A DNA stretch of 34,215 nt, taken from positions 1 to 34,215 of the forward strand of contig JACQTD010000274.1 in assembly GCA_016210985.1 (NCBI GenBank), given 5' to 3'. Positions 7,896 to 17,311 of the stretch are shown piece after piece. The first letter of the stretch is position 1. Each line of letters begins with the position of its first letter. A program made the position numbers and the translations under genes. The notes beneath the pieces were generated by a model. That model saw only the letters and a program-made list of their open reading frames with translations. It searched no databases and had not been told where the DNA came from. The DNA comes from Acidobacteriota bacterium. Its GTDB lineage: Bacteria > Acidobacteriota > Blastocatellia > HR10 > JACQTD01.

Positions 7896-8021
7896 CTAGA
7901 TCAATCCCAAAGCCACTAACAACAGAAAGAGACCAAGCGTGAGCCAAGCCGGTTGGAAAAGTGAATTCGACTGTTCTCCGTGCAGAAGCAAAAAGATTGA
8001 CGCCAACAGCAGTATCAGCAC
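7896..8021 (-). CDS. Small two-helix membrane protein (41 aa)
   Basis: GTG at 8021 and TAG at 7898-7896. GGGAGG lies five to six bases before the GTG. The peptide consists of two hydrophobic segments (residues 1-13, LILLLASIFLLL, and about 26-41, LTLGLFLLLVALGLI) joined by a polar linker HGEQSNSLFQPAW, so a helical-hairpin membrane protein is predicted. A sigma-70-type promoter lies 44 bases upstream. About 97 bases of apparently non-coding DNA separate it from the 31-codon ORF of the radical SAM cluster. Function unknown. Confidence 0.55.
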   Translation of the reverse strand: MLILLLASIFLLLHGEQSNSLFQPAWLTLGLFLLLVALGLI

Positions 8022-8064
8022 AGGACACCTCCCTCGGGCACTTCCGAATGAACTAACCGGGAGC

Positions 8065-8094
8065 ATCTTACTGCCACCCTGAACGAAGCGTCAA
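8065..8094 (-). promoter_or_regulatory. Sigma-70-type promoter of the mini-ORF/radical SAM cluster
   Basis: Minus strand TTGACG (8089-8094), 18-base spacer, TAAGAT (8065-8070). It points at the 41-codon ORF and the genes behind it, and is divergent from the glycosyltransferase promoter about 80 bases away. Confidence 0.5.
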
Positions 8095-8173
8095 CGAACC
8101 CTTGACCGGGGTCCAATTCTCCGTCCATGCCCCGGCGGTCAGGCTCAGGGGGCAAAAAGGCCTCAGGGTGATG

Positions 8174-8201
8174 TTGACATTCCTCGCGATGGGCATAGAA
8201 T
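8174..8201 (+). promoter_or_regulatory. Strong sigma-70-type promoter of the glycosyltransferase gene
   Basis: A perfect TTGACA (8174-8179), a 16-base spacer and TAGAAT (8196-8201). Transcription should begin near 8208, only a few bases before an ATG at 8212 that opens an 11-codon leader ORF. Confidence 0.7.
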
Positions 8202-8211
8202 CTCCGACGCC

Positions 8212-8247
8212 ATGGGGATCAGGCGAGTGAACCAACTCAAGCTATGA
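8212..8247 (+). CDS. Possible 11-codon leader ORF overlapping the glycosyltransferase start
   Basis: ATG at 8212 encodes MGIRRVNQLKL and stops with TGA at 8245-8247, which overlaps the glycosyltransferase ATG (8244) as ATGA. The predicted transcript start leaves almost no 5' leader, so this ORF could be translated leaderless. The glycosyltransferase start itself has no clear Shine-Dalgarno sequence, which makes coupling plausible. It may equally be chance. Confidence 0.35.
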   Translation: MGIRRVNQLKL

Positions 8248-9866
8248 TTGTTGTTGCGCCGTCGTTACCTGCACTCCTCCTTCCTTATAAGAATGGGCAT
8301 GATCCCGCGGATCTGCCCGAGATCGTCCGACGCGTCCTCGGAACCGAGGGGATACCGGGGAAACTCAGTTATCTCTACCGGTTGGACGGGCTCGATATCC
8401 TCATTGTCAGCCTCTATTTTGGAATATTGGCGCTGCTCTCGATCTACGGCTTCTATCGCTTTCGGCTGGTTTATCTGTTTCTCCGTCATCGCCATATCCG
8501 GCCGCGGCCGGCCGGTCGTTTCGACGAAGCATCCCTTCCGCGGATCACTGTGCAGCTCCCTGTATTCAACGAGATGTACGTAGTGGAGCGACTCGTCCGG
8601 GCCGTCAGCGCACTCGATTATCCCCGGGATCGTCTCGAGATCCAGGTCCTCGATGATTCCACCGACGAGACCCAGGAGATCGCGCGTCGCGAGGTCGACC
8701 GCTTGGCTGTCCAGGGATTGGACATCAAGTATGTCCATCGCCAGGATCGGAGCGGCTTCAAGGCCGGGGCGCTGGAAAATGGACTCAAGCAGGCGAGCGG
8801 CGAGTTGATCGCCATTTTTGACGCGGATTTCATACCGCGACCGGACTGCCTGCGCTGCATGGTCGATTATTTCACCGACCCGAAGATCGGCATGACCCAG
8901 ATGCGGTGGAGTTACATCAATGCGGATTACAACGCGCTGACCCGGGTTCAACAGATCATGCTGGACGGTCATTTCGTCGTGGAACAGACGGCCAGGAGCA
9001 TTGACGGCGGCTTTTTCAATTTCAACGGGACGGCCGGAATGTGGCGCCGCGCGGCGATCGAGTGGAGCGGCGGATGGCAGCATGACACGCTGGCGGAGGA
9101 CACGGACCTCAGTTACCGTGCCCAGTTGCTGGGCTGGCGGTTTGTTTACCTGCTCGATGAAGACGTGCCCTCGGAGCTCCCCGTAGACATCAATTCCTTC
9201 AAGATCCAGCAGCGGCGCTGGGCAAAGGGAGTTCTGCAGGCCGGCTTCAAGCTGATCCCGCGTATTTTCAGGAACGACGACTTGACGCTGGCTAAGAAAC
9301 TCGAACTCTTCTTCCGTTTCACGAACAATGCCAATGCTCCGCTGGTCATCCTCCTGAGCCTCCTCCATCTCCCGGTCCTCATCGTGCGCTACAATCAGGG
9401 CTGGTTCCACCTGCTGCTGCTGGACGCGCCGGTGCTGATTTTCGCCACGGCGTCCGTGGTCACCTTTTATGTGGTAACGATCCGGCACCTGCATCCCGGA
9501 ACGCGAAAACCGATGCGCTACCTTCCGCTGGTCATGGCGATGGGGCTGGGCATGGCCATCAACAATGCCCGGGCAGCGATCGAGGCCTTTCTGGGCATCA
9601 AATCGGCGTTCGCGCGAACCCCGAAGTTCAAAATCGAATCCCGGCGGGACGACTGGAGGCGAAAACGATACGGATTCCGGTCGGATCTCGTGCCGCTGCT
9701 GGAACTCGCCCTCGCCGCTTACTTCATCGGGGTCATCTACTACGCGCTCACGACCGAGATTTACGGCACAATCCCCTTTCTGCTCCTTTTCCTCGCCGGG
9801 TACGGGTACACCGGCCTGCTGTCCCTCAGTCAGAGCCGGATGAAATCCCGTCGCGCCTCCCTCTGA
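8244..9866 (+). CDS. Family-2 membrane glycosyltransferase, cellulose/mannan-synthase-like
   Basis: Predicted 540-residue processive beta-glycosyltransferase in the inner membrane. One N-terminal membrane segment (about residues 50-72) precedes the GT-A domain, whose motifs are DDSTDE (about 137), DAD (about 192), EDTDLSY (about 284) and QQRRWAKG (about 321), the D,D,D,QxxRW signature. At least four C-terminal membrane helices follow. Such enzymes use UDP- or GDP-sugars to extend beta-glucan or mannan chains; the sugar cannot be told here. No bcsB or PilZ domain accompanies it. mutS2 begins 41 bases downstream on the same strand and may be cotranscribed. Confidence 0.92.
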   Translation: MIVVAPSLPALLLPYKNGHDPADLPEIVRRVLGTEGIPGKLSYLYRLDGLDILIVSLYFGILALLSIYGFYRFRLVYLFLRHRHIRPRPAGRFDEASLPRITVQLPVFNEMYVVERLVRAVSALDYPRDRLEIQVLDDSTDETQEIARREVDRLAVQGLDIKYVHRQDRSGFKAGALENGLKQASGELIAIFDADFIPRPDCLRCMVDYFTDPKIGMTQMRWSYINADYNALTRVQQIMLDGHFVVEQTARSIDGGFFNFNGTAGMWRRAAIEWSGGWQHDTLAEDTDLSYRAQLLGWRFVYLLDEDVPSELPVDINSFKIQQRRWAKGVLQAGFKLIPRIFRNDDLTLAKKLELFFRFTNNANAPLVILLSLLHLPVLIVRYNQGWFHLLLLDAPVLIFATASVVTFYVVTIRHLHPGTRKPMRYLPLVMAMGLGMAINNARAAIEAFLGIKSAFARTPKFKIESRRDDWRRKRYGFRSDLVPLLELALAAYFIGVIYYALTTEIYGTIPFLLLFLAGYGYTGLLSLSQSRMKSRRASL

Positions 9867-9907
9867 GGCCTCGGTCGCTACGGGCGGCCGGCTTGCGGCC
9901 GACCTCG

Positions 9908-12283
9908 ATGGATACCTTCTCGTTCCAGGAACTCGAATTCCCAGCGGTGAAGCAACTGCTGGCCGCGAGAACGCAGACGCCGCACGGGCGAGCGCTGGCC
10001 GCCGCGCTCGCGCCGCTCCTTGATCGGGAAGCCATTCTGGCCGAGCAACGCCTGACCCGGGACGCCGTGCGCTATCACCGCGAACACCAGGGCTTCGGGC
10101 TTGGCGGACTCGAAGACCTCGGGCCCACCCTGGAATTGTTGCGCATTGAGAACACGCGACTCGAACCGAAACAGATGCTCCAGATCGCGCAATGGATCGA
10201 CACCGCCCAGAACCTCCGGCTGATGGTGTCGGATCTAGTGGAAGCGGTTCCGGATCTCGCAGCGATCTCCAGGCGGATCCCCGACCTGCGGTCCCTGAGC
10301 CGGGCGGTGCGTCAGAAGATCCTGCCCGGAGGAGAAATCGATGAGGGCGCCAGCGAGGAGTTGCAGACCATCCGGCGGGACGCCCACAGGCTGCGCGATC
10401 GCATTCAGCGCAGGCTGCAGGCCGTGCTTCGGGAGAGCCCCGAGGCGGCCATTCAGGACGAAATCATCACCGTTCGCAACGACCGGTTCGTGGTGCCTGT
10501 CAGTTCTTCCCACCGGCGTGACGTTCCCGGTGTCATTCACGCCATGAGCGGCAGCGGGGCGACGGTGTTCATCGAACCGATCGAGACCATCGAGTCGAAC
10601 AATGAGCTCATCCGGCTGCTGGAACTCGAACAGGCCGAGATCGCCCGGATTCTATTTGAATTGACGGAACGCCTGCGGGAAGAACTCGGCCGGCTGGAAG
10701 CGCTGATCGGATTGGCGGCGCAATTCGATCTGTTGGGGGCAAAGGCCAGGTTGAGCATCGATTTTAGCAGTGTCGAGCCGTCGATCACCGAGGCCGGCCG
10801 GTTGCGACTGACGGACGTCCGACACCTGGTATTGGAAGAGAATCTGCGAAAGCAACGAGTCCCGGTAGTGCCGGTGTCCCTGGAACTCGACGCGGAGCAT
10901 CGGACGCTCATCATCAGCGGCCCCAATGCCGGCGGCAAGACGGTGGTGCTCAAGACCGTGGGACTCTGTGCGCTCATGGCCCAGTCAGGATTGCAGATCC
11001 CTGCGCGGGAGGCGGAGCTGCCGGTCTTCGAACAAGTGCTCGCGGAAATCGGTGACCACCAGTCGATTGCGGCCAATCTCTCCACCTTCACGGCCCACGT
11101 TCAAGGGCTCTCGGAGATTCTTCACGGACTGTGCTCCCATCCGCTGGTCCTGCTCGACGAAGCAGGTACGGGCACCGACCCTGACGAGGGCGCGGCGCTG
11201 GCGGTCGCGATCGTCAGCTTCCTGCACGGCCACGGAGCCATGACGCTGGTCACGACCCACTATAACGCGCTGAAGTCCTTCGCCTACCTGACGCCGGGGG
11301 TGCTGAATGCCTCCGTGGAGTTCGATGAGCGGAATCTAAAACCGACGTTCAGACTCCTTCCTGACGTGGCCGGCTCCTCCAACGGCATCGAAATCGCTCG
11401 CCGGATGGGGCTCCCGGGCGCCATTCTCGATCAGGCGGAACAGATCGCCCGGCAGTCGGATCAGGAGGCGCGGCGCTTTCTCAATCGGTTGAAGGTTGAG
11501 CTCGAGCAGCAGACGGCCGCCCGGGCGGCGCTCCAGGAAGAGCGAGCGGCTACCGCCGAACGCTACGAACGGCTCGACCGCGACTTTCGACAACGCCAGG
11601 CCGCGCACGAGCGTGAATTGGACAGCCGTTTCGATGAAGTGGCGGCGCAATTCCAGGCCCGCGCCGAACAGATGCTCGGCACGATCGGGGAAAAGGGCGC
11701 CCGCGGCTCGGTCCAAAAATCAACCGTCCGGAAGATTCGCGACCTCGCTGCGTCAAGCCGTCACGCCTACCGGCCGGCAACATCCGGGGCCTCGGGACCT
11801 TCCATCCGGTTGCCCTCCCGCGAGATTCGGGCAGGCGACCGGGTGCATATTCCGGATCTTGGCAAGTCCGGGACCGTGGAGCGGGTGGATGCCGAGGAAT
11901 TGACGATCGCCATGGGACTGATCAAGTGGAAAGCCCGCATCGGCGAGGTGGAGTTGGTCGACACGCCGCCGGCCCCGGCCGTTTCCCTGCCCAGCGGCGT
12001 TTCTGTCCATGCACGACCCCGCGGGCGCGTGCGTTCAGAATTGAATCTGATCGGACGTACCGTCGAGGAGGCCCTCGAGGAAGTCGATCAATTCCTCGAC
12101 GAGGCTGTGCTGGCTTCCCTGTCCGAAGTGAGGATCATCCACGGCTCGGGCAGCGGTGCGCTGCGAAAGGCCATTCGAGCGATGCTCGAAAAGCATCCGC
12201 ACGTCGGCAGGTTCCGCCCCGCGGAGGCCCACGAGGGCGCCGGGGGCGCGACGGTGGTCGAGTTGAGAAAGACTGGCGAATAG
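9908..12283 (+). CDS. mutS2: Endonuclease MutS2
   Basis: Predicted 791-residue MutS2 (RqcU) ATPase. Family members act on collided ribosomes or branched DNA; they lack the mismatch-recognition domain of MutS. Visible parts are the N-terminal helical core (LEFPAVKQLLAARTQTPHGRALA), Walker A GPNAGGKT at about residue 338, Walker B LVLLDEAGTGTDPDEGAAL, a long coiled coil (about 505-610) and the C-terminal Smr domain (LNLIGRTVEEALEEVDQFLD ... IIHGSGSGALR). ATG at 9908 fits family starts; an in-frame TTG five codons earlier is possible. Neither has a strong ribosome site. Full family length, no defects seen. Confidence 0.96.
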   Translation: MDTFSFQELEFPAVKQLLAARTQTPHGRALAAALAPLLDREAILAEQRLTRDAVRYHREHQGFGLGGLEDLGPTLELLRIENTRLEPKQMLQIAQWIDTAQNLRLMVSDLVEAVPDLAAISRRIPDLRSLSRAVRQKILPGGEIDEGASEELQTIRRDAHRLRDRIQRRLQAVLRESPEAAIQDEIITVRNDRFVVPVSSSHRRDVPGVIHAMSGSGATVFIEPIETIESNNELIRLLELEQAEIARILFELTERLREELGRLEALIGLAAQFDLLGAKARLSIDFSSVEPSITEAGRLRLTDVRHLVLEENLRKQRVPVVPVSLELDAEHRTLIISGPNAGGKTVVLKTVGLCALMAQSGLQIPAREAELPVFEQVLAEIGDHQSIAANLSTFTAHVQGLSEILHGLCSHPLVLLDEAGTGTDPDEGAALAVAIVSFLHGHGAMTLVTTHYNALKSFAYLTPGVLNASVEFDERNLKPTFRLLPDVAGSSNGIEIARRMGLPGAILDQAEQIARQSDQEARRFLNRLKVELEQQTAARAALQEERAATAERYERLDRDFRQRQAAHERELDSRFDEVAAQFQARAEQMLGTIGEKGARGSVQKSTVRKIRDLAASSRHAYRPATSGASGPSIRLPSREIRAGDRVHIPDLGKSGTVERVDAEELTIAMGLIKWKARIGEVELVDTPPAPAVSLPSGVSVHARPRGRVRSELNLIGRTVEEALEEVDQFLDEAVLASLSEVRIIHGSGSGALRKAIRAMLEKHPHVGRFRPAEAHEGAGGATVVELRKTGE

Positions 12284-12293
12284 TCTTCGAATC

Positions 12294-12306
12294 GGGTAGA
12301 CTACCC
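12294..12306 (+). terminator. Weak hairpin after mutS2
   Basis: GGGTAGACTACCC is self-complementary (five-base stem, three-base loop) eleven bases after the mutS2 stop, and is followed within 20 bases by CTCTTTTCC. The stem is short and the T-run poor, so termination would be weak. The rest of the gap up to the dnaG promoter shows nothing else. Confidence 0.25.
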
Positions 12307-12400
12307 CCCGTCTCTTTTCCTCGCGGTGGCGAAAATCGTCTAGTCAGTAAAAATAATTCTCGGCCAGGGTAGATATCTCCGACCTAGCGCGGATGATGGC

Positions 12401-12429
12401 TTGCGGACACGAAGTCGGACTCCTAGAAT
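12401..12429 (+). promoter_or_regulatory. Sigma-70-type promoter of dnaG-rpoD
   Basis: TTGCGG (12401-12406), 17-base spacer, TAGAAT (12424-12429). Start of transcription near 12436 gives a 20-base leader to the dnaG ATG, with AGGAG included. Confidence 0.55.
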
Positions 12430-12456
12430 TCGCTCCATTGCGCAGGAGATAGGTGT

Positions 12457-14295
12457 ATGCGGTTACCTCGCGGTTTTTCGGATGAAGTACGGCAACAGGC
12501 TGATATCGTAAAGATCATCGGGGACTACGTCAGCCTGAAGAAACGGGGCACCAATTACATGGCGCTCTGCCCGTTCCATCAGGAGAAATCGCCGTCCTTC
12601 GCGGTCCATCCCACCAAGGGGATCTTCAAGTGTTTCGGATGTTCGGAGGGCGGCGACGTGATTCACTTCGTGATGCGAATGGAGAATTGTGATTTCCCCG
12701 AAGCCATCCGCTTGATCGCGCAGAAGTCGGGTATTCCCATTCCGGCGGCGCCGGAACCGGGCCAGGCAGCGACGGCTGACCCCGAACAAGTCCGGGCCGC
12801 GAGCCTTTACGCCCTCAATGAATCGGCCTGCGCCTTCTTCGAACACGCGCTTCAATCGAACGAGGGCTCGGCCGCGCGCGCCTACCTGGCCGAACGCGGT
12901 ATTCGGCCCGAGTCGGCTGTACGTCTCCGACTCGGCTACGCGCCCGACACCTGGGACGCGCTCAGCGGGCACCTGCGGAAACGAGGCGCGACCTCTGACC
13001 TCATCGTGACCGGCGGCCTGGCGGTCGCGCGTGAGGAAAGCTCGGGTATCTATGACCGATTTCGCGACCGGATCATGTTCCCCATTCTCGATGCCGGCGG
13101 GCGGGCTGTGGCGTTCGGCGGCCGTTCGTTCCGTGCATCGCAAACCGGACGGGAGGGACCCAAGTACCTCAATTCGCCCGAGACGCCGATCTACACAAAA
13201 GGCCGTCACCTTTACGGACTTCCCTACGCCAGAGAGGCCGTAAAACGCGAACAGTTCGCGGTCCTGGTGGAGGGTTATCTCGACTTTCTGCTTCCATTCC
13301 AGGAGGGCGTGAGCAACATCGTCGCCAGTCTCGGGACGGCGCTCACGGACCCGCAGGCATCCCTCTTGAAGCGGTTTGCCCGGCGCGTCGTCGTCAATTT
13401 TGATAGCGATCCGGCCGGGCGTTCAGCCACGCTTCGGAGCGTGGAGGTGTTGATGCGCGCGGGGTTGCAGGTCCAGGTGCTGGCGCTCCCCGACGGTGAG
13501 GATCCCGATTCCTTCGTGCGCGGTCAGGGAGGCGCCGAGTATGCCCGGCGCGCCGCTGAGGCGCAGAACTACATTGACTATGTCGTCGATCGGGCCGTAC
13601 AAGGGAGGGACCTTTCGCACCCGACCACGCGGGTGGAAGCCTTCCGGACAGCACTGCCCTTCCTCGCCATCATTCCGAACGCCATTGAGCGAACGGCTTT
13701 CGGCGATCATGTCGCCGCCCGATTGAAGCTCGATCCGCAATTGGTGCACCAGGAAATCCGTCGGGAGGCCCAGGGCCGTAAATCCGCATCCGGGCCGGAG
13801 GGCGAGACCCTGTCGCGCCCGCCATCGATCAGCATGACCGAGTCGGAGTTCCTGCTGCTGGAGACGCTGCTCAACGAGCCGGAGAACGCCACGATTCTGG
13901 CGGGTGCGCTCAGTGCCGGGGAACTCGACGGTCTGCCCTGCACGCCGTTCTTACGTCGTGTGACCGCCGCGTTGGTCGCGGGTGTGGCGCCGGACTACGC
14001 CACACTGGCCGACCACATTGGCGCGAACGCCCAGGAACGGGACGTCCTGCAGCGCGTACTCGTACCCAAGAAACCGGTCCCGGAGAAGGCCTGGCGAGAC
14101 TGGTTCACGGACTGCCTGATCGGTTTGAAGCGAACGAGCATGGAGCGACAGATGGCCCTGCTGCAGGACGCCATGGACGAAGCCTTGAGCAAGGGTGACG
14201 ACCAGGCTTACCGCGAGCACTGGATGCGCCGCACCGGTTTAAAACGGGTTCTGGCCCGGAACGGCCTCCTGGAAACTCGCACCATCTCTAACTGA
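12457..14295 (+). CDS. dnaG: DNA primase DnaG
   Basis: Predicted 612-residue primase that makes RNA primers for replication. The N-terminal zinc-binding domain has C38, H41, C59 and C62 ([11 protein letters not shown] ... KGIFKCFGC). The TOPRIM core follows, with EGYLD at about 272 and the DSDPAG metal-binding motif at about 315, plus the RNA-polymerase-like [13 protein letters not shown] strand. The C-terminal third is the helicase-interacting domain. ATG at 12457 has AGGAG upstream. It forms the dnaG-rpoD part of the classical macromolecular-synthesis operon; rpsU is not present upstream. The gap to rpoD is eight bases. Confidence 0.97.
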   Translation: MRLPRGFSDEVRQQADIVKIIGDYVSLKKRGTNYMALCPFHQEKSPSFAVHPTKGIFKCFGCSEGGDVIHFVMRMENCDFPEAIRLIAQKSGIPIPAAPEPGQAATADPEQVRAASLYALNESACAFFEHALQSNEGSAARAYLAERGIRPESAVRLRLGYAPDTWDALSGHLRKRGATSDLIVTGGLAVAREESSGIYDRFRDRIMFPILDAGGRAVAFGGRSFRASQTGREGPKYLNSPETPIYTKGRHLYGLPYAREAVKREQFAVLVEGYLDFLLPFQEGVSNIVASLGTALTDPQASLLKRFARRVVVNFDSDPAGRSATLRSVEVLMRAGLQVQVLALPDGEDPDSFVRGQGGAEYARRAAEAQNYIDYVVDRAVQGRDLSHPTTRVEAFRTALPFLAIIPNAIERTAFGDHVAARLKLDPQLVHQEIRREAQGRKSASGPEGETLSRPPSISMTESEFLLLETLLNEPENATILAGALSAGELDGLPCTPFLRRVTAALVAGVAPDYATLADHIGANAQERDVLQRVLVPKKPVPEKAWRDWFTDCLIGLKRTSMERQMALLQDAMDEALSKGDDQAYREHWMRRTGLKRVLARNGLLETRTISN

Positions 14296-14303
14296 AGTCG
14301 GGG

Positions 14304-16046
14304 TTGAATGAACAGGCTGACCTAACCAAGATGCGGCTCAACGGAAAATATCGGGATGAGATTCAACGGCTGGTCGAGCTGGGCAAGGAGAAGTCGTTCC
14401 TAACCTACGACGAAATCAACCGGGAACTTCCGTCCGAACTGGTCTCTCCGGACGAGATTGAGGCCATTTTCGAGGCCATTGATTCCGCCGGCATTCAGAT
14501 CGGCGACCCGGATGAGGCGGTGTTGGCCCGCCCGGCCGCCCCCCAGGAAGAGAGCGGGGAGTACGCCGAGGGGGAGATCGAACTGGCGCTGGTGGAATCA
14601 GAAAGCGTGAATGATCCCGTGCGGATCTATCTCCGGGAAATGTCCCTCGTTCCGCTGCTGACCCGGGAAGGTGAGATCGCCATCGCCAAACGGATCGAGC
14701 GAGGCAGGAACCGGGTGATGCGAATCGTCTCGCGTTCCAGCATTGTTCTTCAGGAGATCTTCCGCTCCTCGGAAGCCCTGGCCCAGGCTGACGTTGAGAT
14801 CACCGATCTCATCAATACGCCCGACCAGGAGGGCCTCTCCGAGCAGGTTGTGGAGGAGATGAGTCAGCACTACCTCGCGGAGATCGAGATACTGCGGGAG
14901 CTTCACGAGGAAAGTAAGAAGATCCACCGTCGCTGGAAACAGGCGGAGTCCCAGACCCGTAGCCGGCGCAAGACGATGCGGGAACGAATGCGATTCGCGC
15001 GGACGGTGGTGGCGATTTCGCGCCGGATCCGGAGCCTCGACGTCACGCCTAAATTCCAGCGGCAACTCATCAAGTCGATTCAGCGCGTGACCCAGGATAT
15101 CCGCCACCTGGAAGAGAAGCTTCGACCGAGAGCGGTGCTGAGTACCGACAAACGAAAGGCGAACAGTCACACGAACGGCCGGAAGAACGCGGGCGCGGCG
15201 CAGGTGATCCGCCGGCGCCTGACTGAGATCGAAGCGACTTATAACAGCGCTCTGGCCGACCTGAAGCGCGCCTGCCACACCATCGCGGTGAGCGAAGCCG
15301 AGACCAACCAGGCCAAGAATGAGTTGATCGAGGCCAATCTGCGACTCGTGGTCTCGATCGCGCGGAAGTTCACTAATCGCGGATTGCAGTTCCTGGATCT
15401 TATCCAGGAGGGAAACATTGGATTAATGAAAGCGGTGGAGAAATTTGAATACCGCCGCGGCCACAAGTTCTCGACTTACGCCACCTGGTGGATCCGCCAG
15501 GCCATCACCCGCGCGATCGCCGATCAGGCCCGCACCATTCGCGTACCGGTGCACATGATCGAGACGCTCAACAAGATCCTTCGTGTGACCCGGGCGCTGG
15601 TTCAGGAGCTGGGCTATGAACCGGCGGTGGAAGAGGTAGCGGAACGGCTGGGCCTTCCGGCGGCAAAGATTCGCCGCATTCTGAAAGTGGCACAGGATCC
15701 GATTTCCTTGGAAACCCCCATCGGTGAAGATGAAGGCAATCATCTAGGTGACTTCATACCCGACGAGAATTCACCCAACCCCGTCGATCATGTGCTCGCC
15801 AAGAACCTCCGGGAAGTGACCGAGGAGGTCCTCAAGGATCTCACGCCTCGCGAGGAAAAAGTCATCCGAATGCGATATGGACTCGACACCGATGGACTCG
15901 AGCATACGCTCGAGGAGATCGGGAGGCATTTCGCCGTCACCCGCGAGCGCATCCGCCAGATCGAGTCGAAAGCCCTCCGCAAACTGAAGAAGCCCAATCG
16001 AAAAGGCAAACTCGAGCCGTTTATCGAGGGCGATGCGCGTTATTGA
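14304..16046 (+). CDS. rpoD: Primary sigma factor RpoD (sigma-70)
   Basis: Predicted 580-residue housekeeping sigma factor. Region 1.1 (about residues 10-75, [25 protein letters not shown]), region 1.2 ([21 protein letters not shown]), a long non-conserved helical insert (about 130-340), regions 2.1-2.4 (343-415; [46 protein letters not shown]), region 3 and region 4 with the helix-turn-helix [17 protein letters not shown]. The start is a TTG at 14304; an ATG nine codons later (14331) is possible. Neither has a strong ribosome site, so coupling to dnaG is likely. The TAGAAT -10 elements seen elsewhere in the window fit its region 2.4. Confidence 0.96.
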   Translation: MNEQADLTKMRLNGKYRDEIQRLVELGKEKSFLTYDEINRELPSELVSPDEIEAIFEAIDSAGIQIGDPDEAVLARPAAPQEESGEYAEGEIELALVESESVNDPVRIYLREMSLVPLLTREGEIAIAKRIERGRNRVMRIVSRSSIVLQEIFRSSEALAQADVEITDLINTPDQEGLSEQVVEEMSQHYLAEIEILRELHEESKKIHRRWKQAESQTRSRRKTMRERMRFARTVVAISRRIRSLDVTPKFQRQLIKSIQRVTQDIRHLEEKLRPRAVLSTDKRKANSHTNGRKNAGAAQVIRRRLTEIEATYNSALADLKRACHTIAVSEAETNQAKNELIEANLRLVVSIARKFTNRGLQFLDLIQEGNIGLMKAVEKFEYRRGHKFSTYATWWIRQAITRAIADQARTIRVPVHMIETLNKILRVTRALVQELGYEPAVEEVAERLGLPAAKIRRILKVAQDPISLETPIGEDEGNHLGDFIPDENSPNPVDHVLAKNLREVTEEVLKDLTPREEKVIRMRYGLDTDGLEHTLEEIGRHFAVTRERIRQIESKALRKLKKPNRKGKLEPFIEGDARY

Positions 16047-16053
16047 CCTCGCC

Positions 16054-17271
16054 TCAACGCGGGAATACCTGCACGACGCTGAGCGTGGTCCGCGCGCTCT
16101 CGACCGGTACGCCGGCCGCCGAACCGCGGCGGAAGAAATCCTCTGCGGTGAGCATGTAAACGCCGTTCGGCCGGAATCCAATCAACGCGATCGAACCGTT
16201 CTGGTCATTATCGGCACGTGCATCCCATTGCGCCGTCGGGTCGAATCTCAAGCTCGTCCCGAATAATCGGGGAGCCGGCTCGCCGTCCTCCTCGATGACC
16301 TGAACGATCACCATCGCGCGCGCGAGCGCTTCCGGCTGCGGTTGATAATCGACCGTGCCTTCTCCACAACACTGCGGGAGCACCGCGCCGGTCTTCAGGA
16401 AAGCCGTAGCGAGCCTGAAGGTGGCGTGCTGTGGTCCGTCGGTGCGCACGAGACTGGGCGCTCCCTCCGGAAACGGCACCGCTTTGGAATGGCGGTAGGG
16501 CACATACCGTATCCGCTCGTCCGGGCTCTCCGCCAGGGCTGCGCTGTAAATGCTGACGACCCCGTCGTGATCGTCGGTGACGTTGCTCCCGAGAAGTATC
16601 CGGCCCCTGGTGCCGGCGATGACGAGGACATCGTTGGCAGGCGACTGCGACGCCCAATCCTGCTGAAGCTCCCAGATAAACTTGCTTCCAATTCGGAGTT
16701 CCGAGGCATGCGCCTTTGAGCATCCGGGCGGGAGTACTGCGAATCCGGCTTCCACCGAGCCGAAATTGGGAGTGCCCGCCATGACCAGCTTGCGAATATC
16801 GCTCCGATAAGGGACGGTCGCATCCCCCTTCCTGGCCAGTCCCGCGATATAGGCTCTGGCAATGAGCCCTCCCATGCTGTGGCACACGATGTCCACTTGC
16901 GAAACCCGCAACCGCTCGCGTACTGCCTCGATCTGGTCCGCCAGCCGGCCCGCGAGCTGCGCAATGGGCTGCATGTCGCAGCCCGAGCAGGGCGCCGCGT
17001 CGATGCACTCGGGAGCCAGACACGGCCGCTCGCTGTAATTCGCCAGCGCTACCATGAACCCCTCCTGCTGCAACAGGTCACCAAAACTGGAGCCACTACC
17101 AGGCGTTCCGAACGCCTCGGATGGATCGCTGCACCACCCGTGCAGCAGAACCACGGGGACCGTGTCCTGTGCCGGTGCTCCGGCCCGTCTAGGCGTCGAT
17201 TGAACGACGGCGCCGTGAAGCGCCAGAAGAGCCAGGATCGCCATGCCAAAAAGGATTCTCGATCGTCGCAT
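16054..17271 (-). CDS. Exported lipase-like alpha/beta hydrolase
   Basis: Predicted 405-residue secreted esterase/lipase. The signal peptide is residues 1-25 (MRRSR then a hydrophobic core, ending near VQST). An HGW oxyanion-hole motif (VVLLHGWCSDP) is followed by the nucleophile elbow CHSMGG with S132; D in TDDHDGVVS and H in PYRHSKA complete a plausible triad. Several Cys (PCLAPEC, APCSGC, QCC) suggest disulfides in an extracytoplasmic protein. A C-terminal beta-rich domain of about 110 residues has no match I know. ATG at 17271 follows GGAGG; an overlapping TTG one codon earlier is also possible. It is 41 bases downstream of the ATP-grasp pair and convergent with rpoD with only seven bases between. 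Confidence 0.85.
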   Translation of the reverse strand: MRRSRILFGMAILALLALHGAVVQSTPRRAGAPAQDTVPVVLLHGWCSDPSEAFGTPGSGSSFGDLLQQEGFMVALANYSERPCLAPECIDAAPCSGCDMQPIAQLAGRLADQIEAVRERLRVSQVDIVCHSMGGLIARAYIAGLARKGDATVPYRSDIRKLVMAGTPNFGSVEAGFAVLPPGCSKAHASELRIGSKFIWELQQDWASQSPANDVLVIAGTRGRILLGSNVTDDHDGVVSIYSAALAESPDERIRYVPYRHSKAVPFPEGAPSLVRTDGPQHATFRLATAFLKTGAVLPQCCGEGTVDYQPQPEALARAMVIVQVIEEDGEPAPRLFGTSLRFDPTAQWDARADNDQNGSIALIGFRPNGVYMLTAEDFFRRGSAAGVPVESARTTLSVVQVFPR

Positions 17272-17311
17272 CAAACCTCCCTCCCTGAATTGTCAAGAAC
17301 TTCTTACCGTG

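Noticed and set aside
8265-9494. Minus-strand open frame of 409 codons
   Set aside because: Lies opposite the glycosyltransferase motifs; no recognisable domain or ribosome site.
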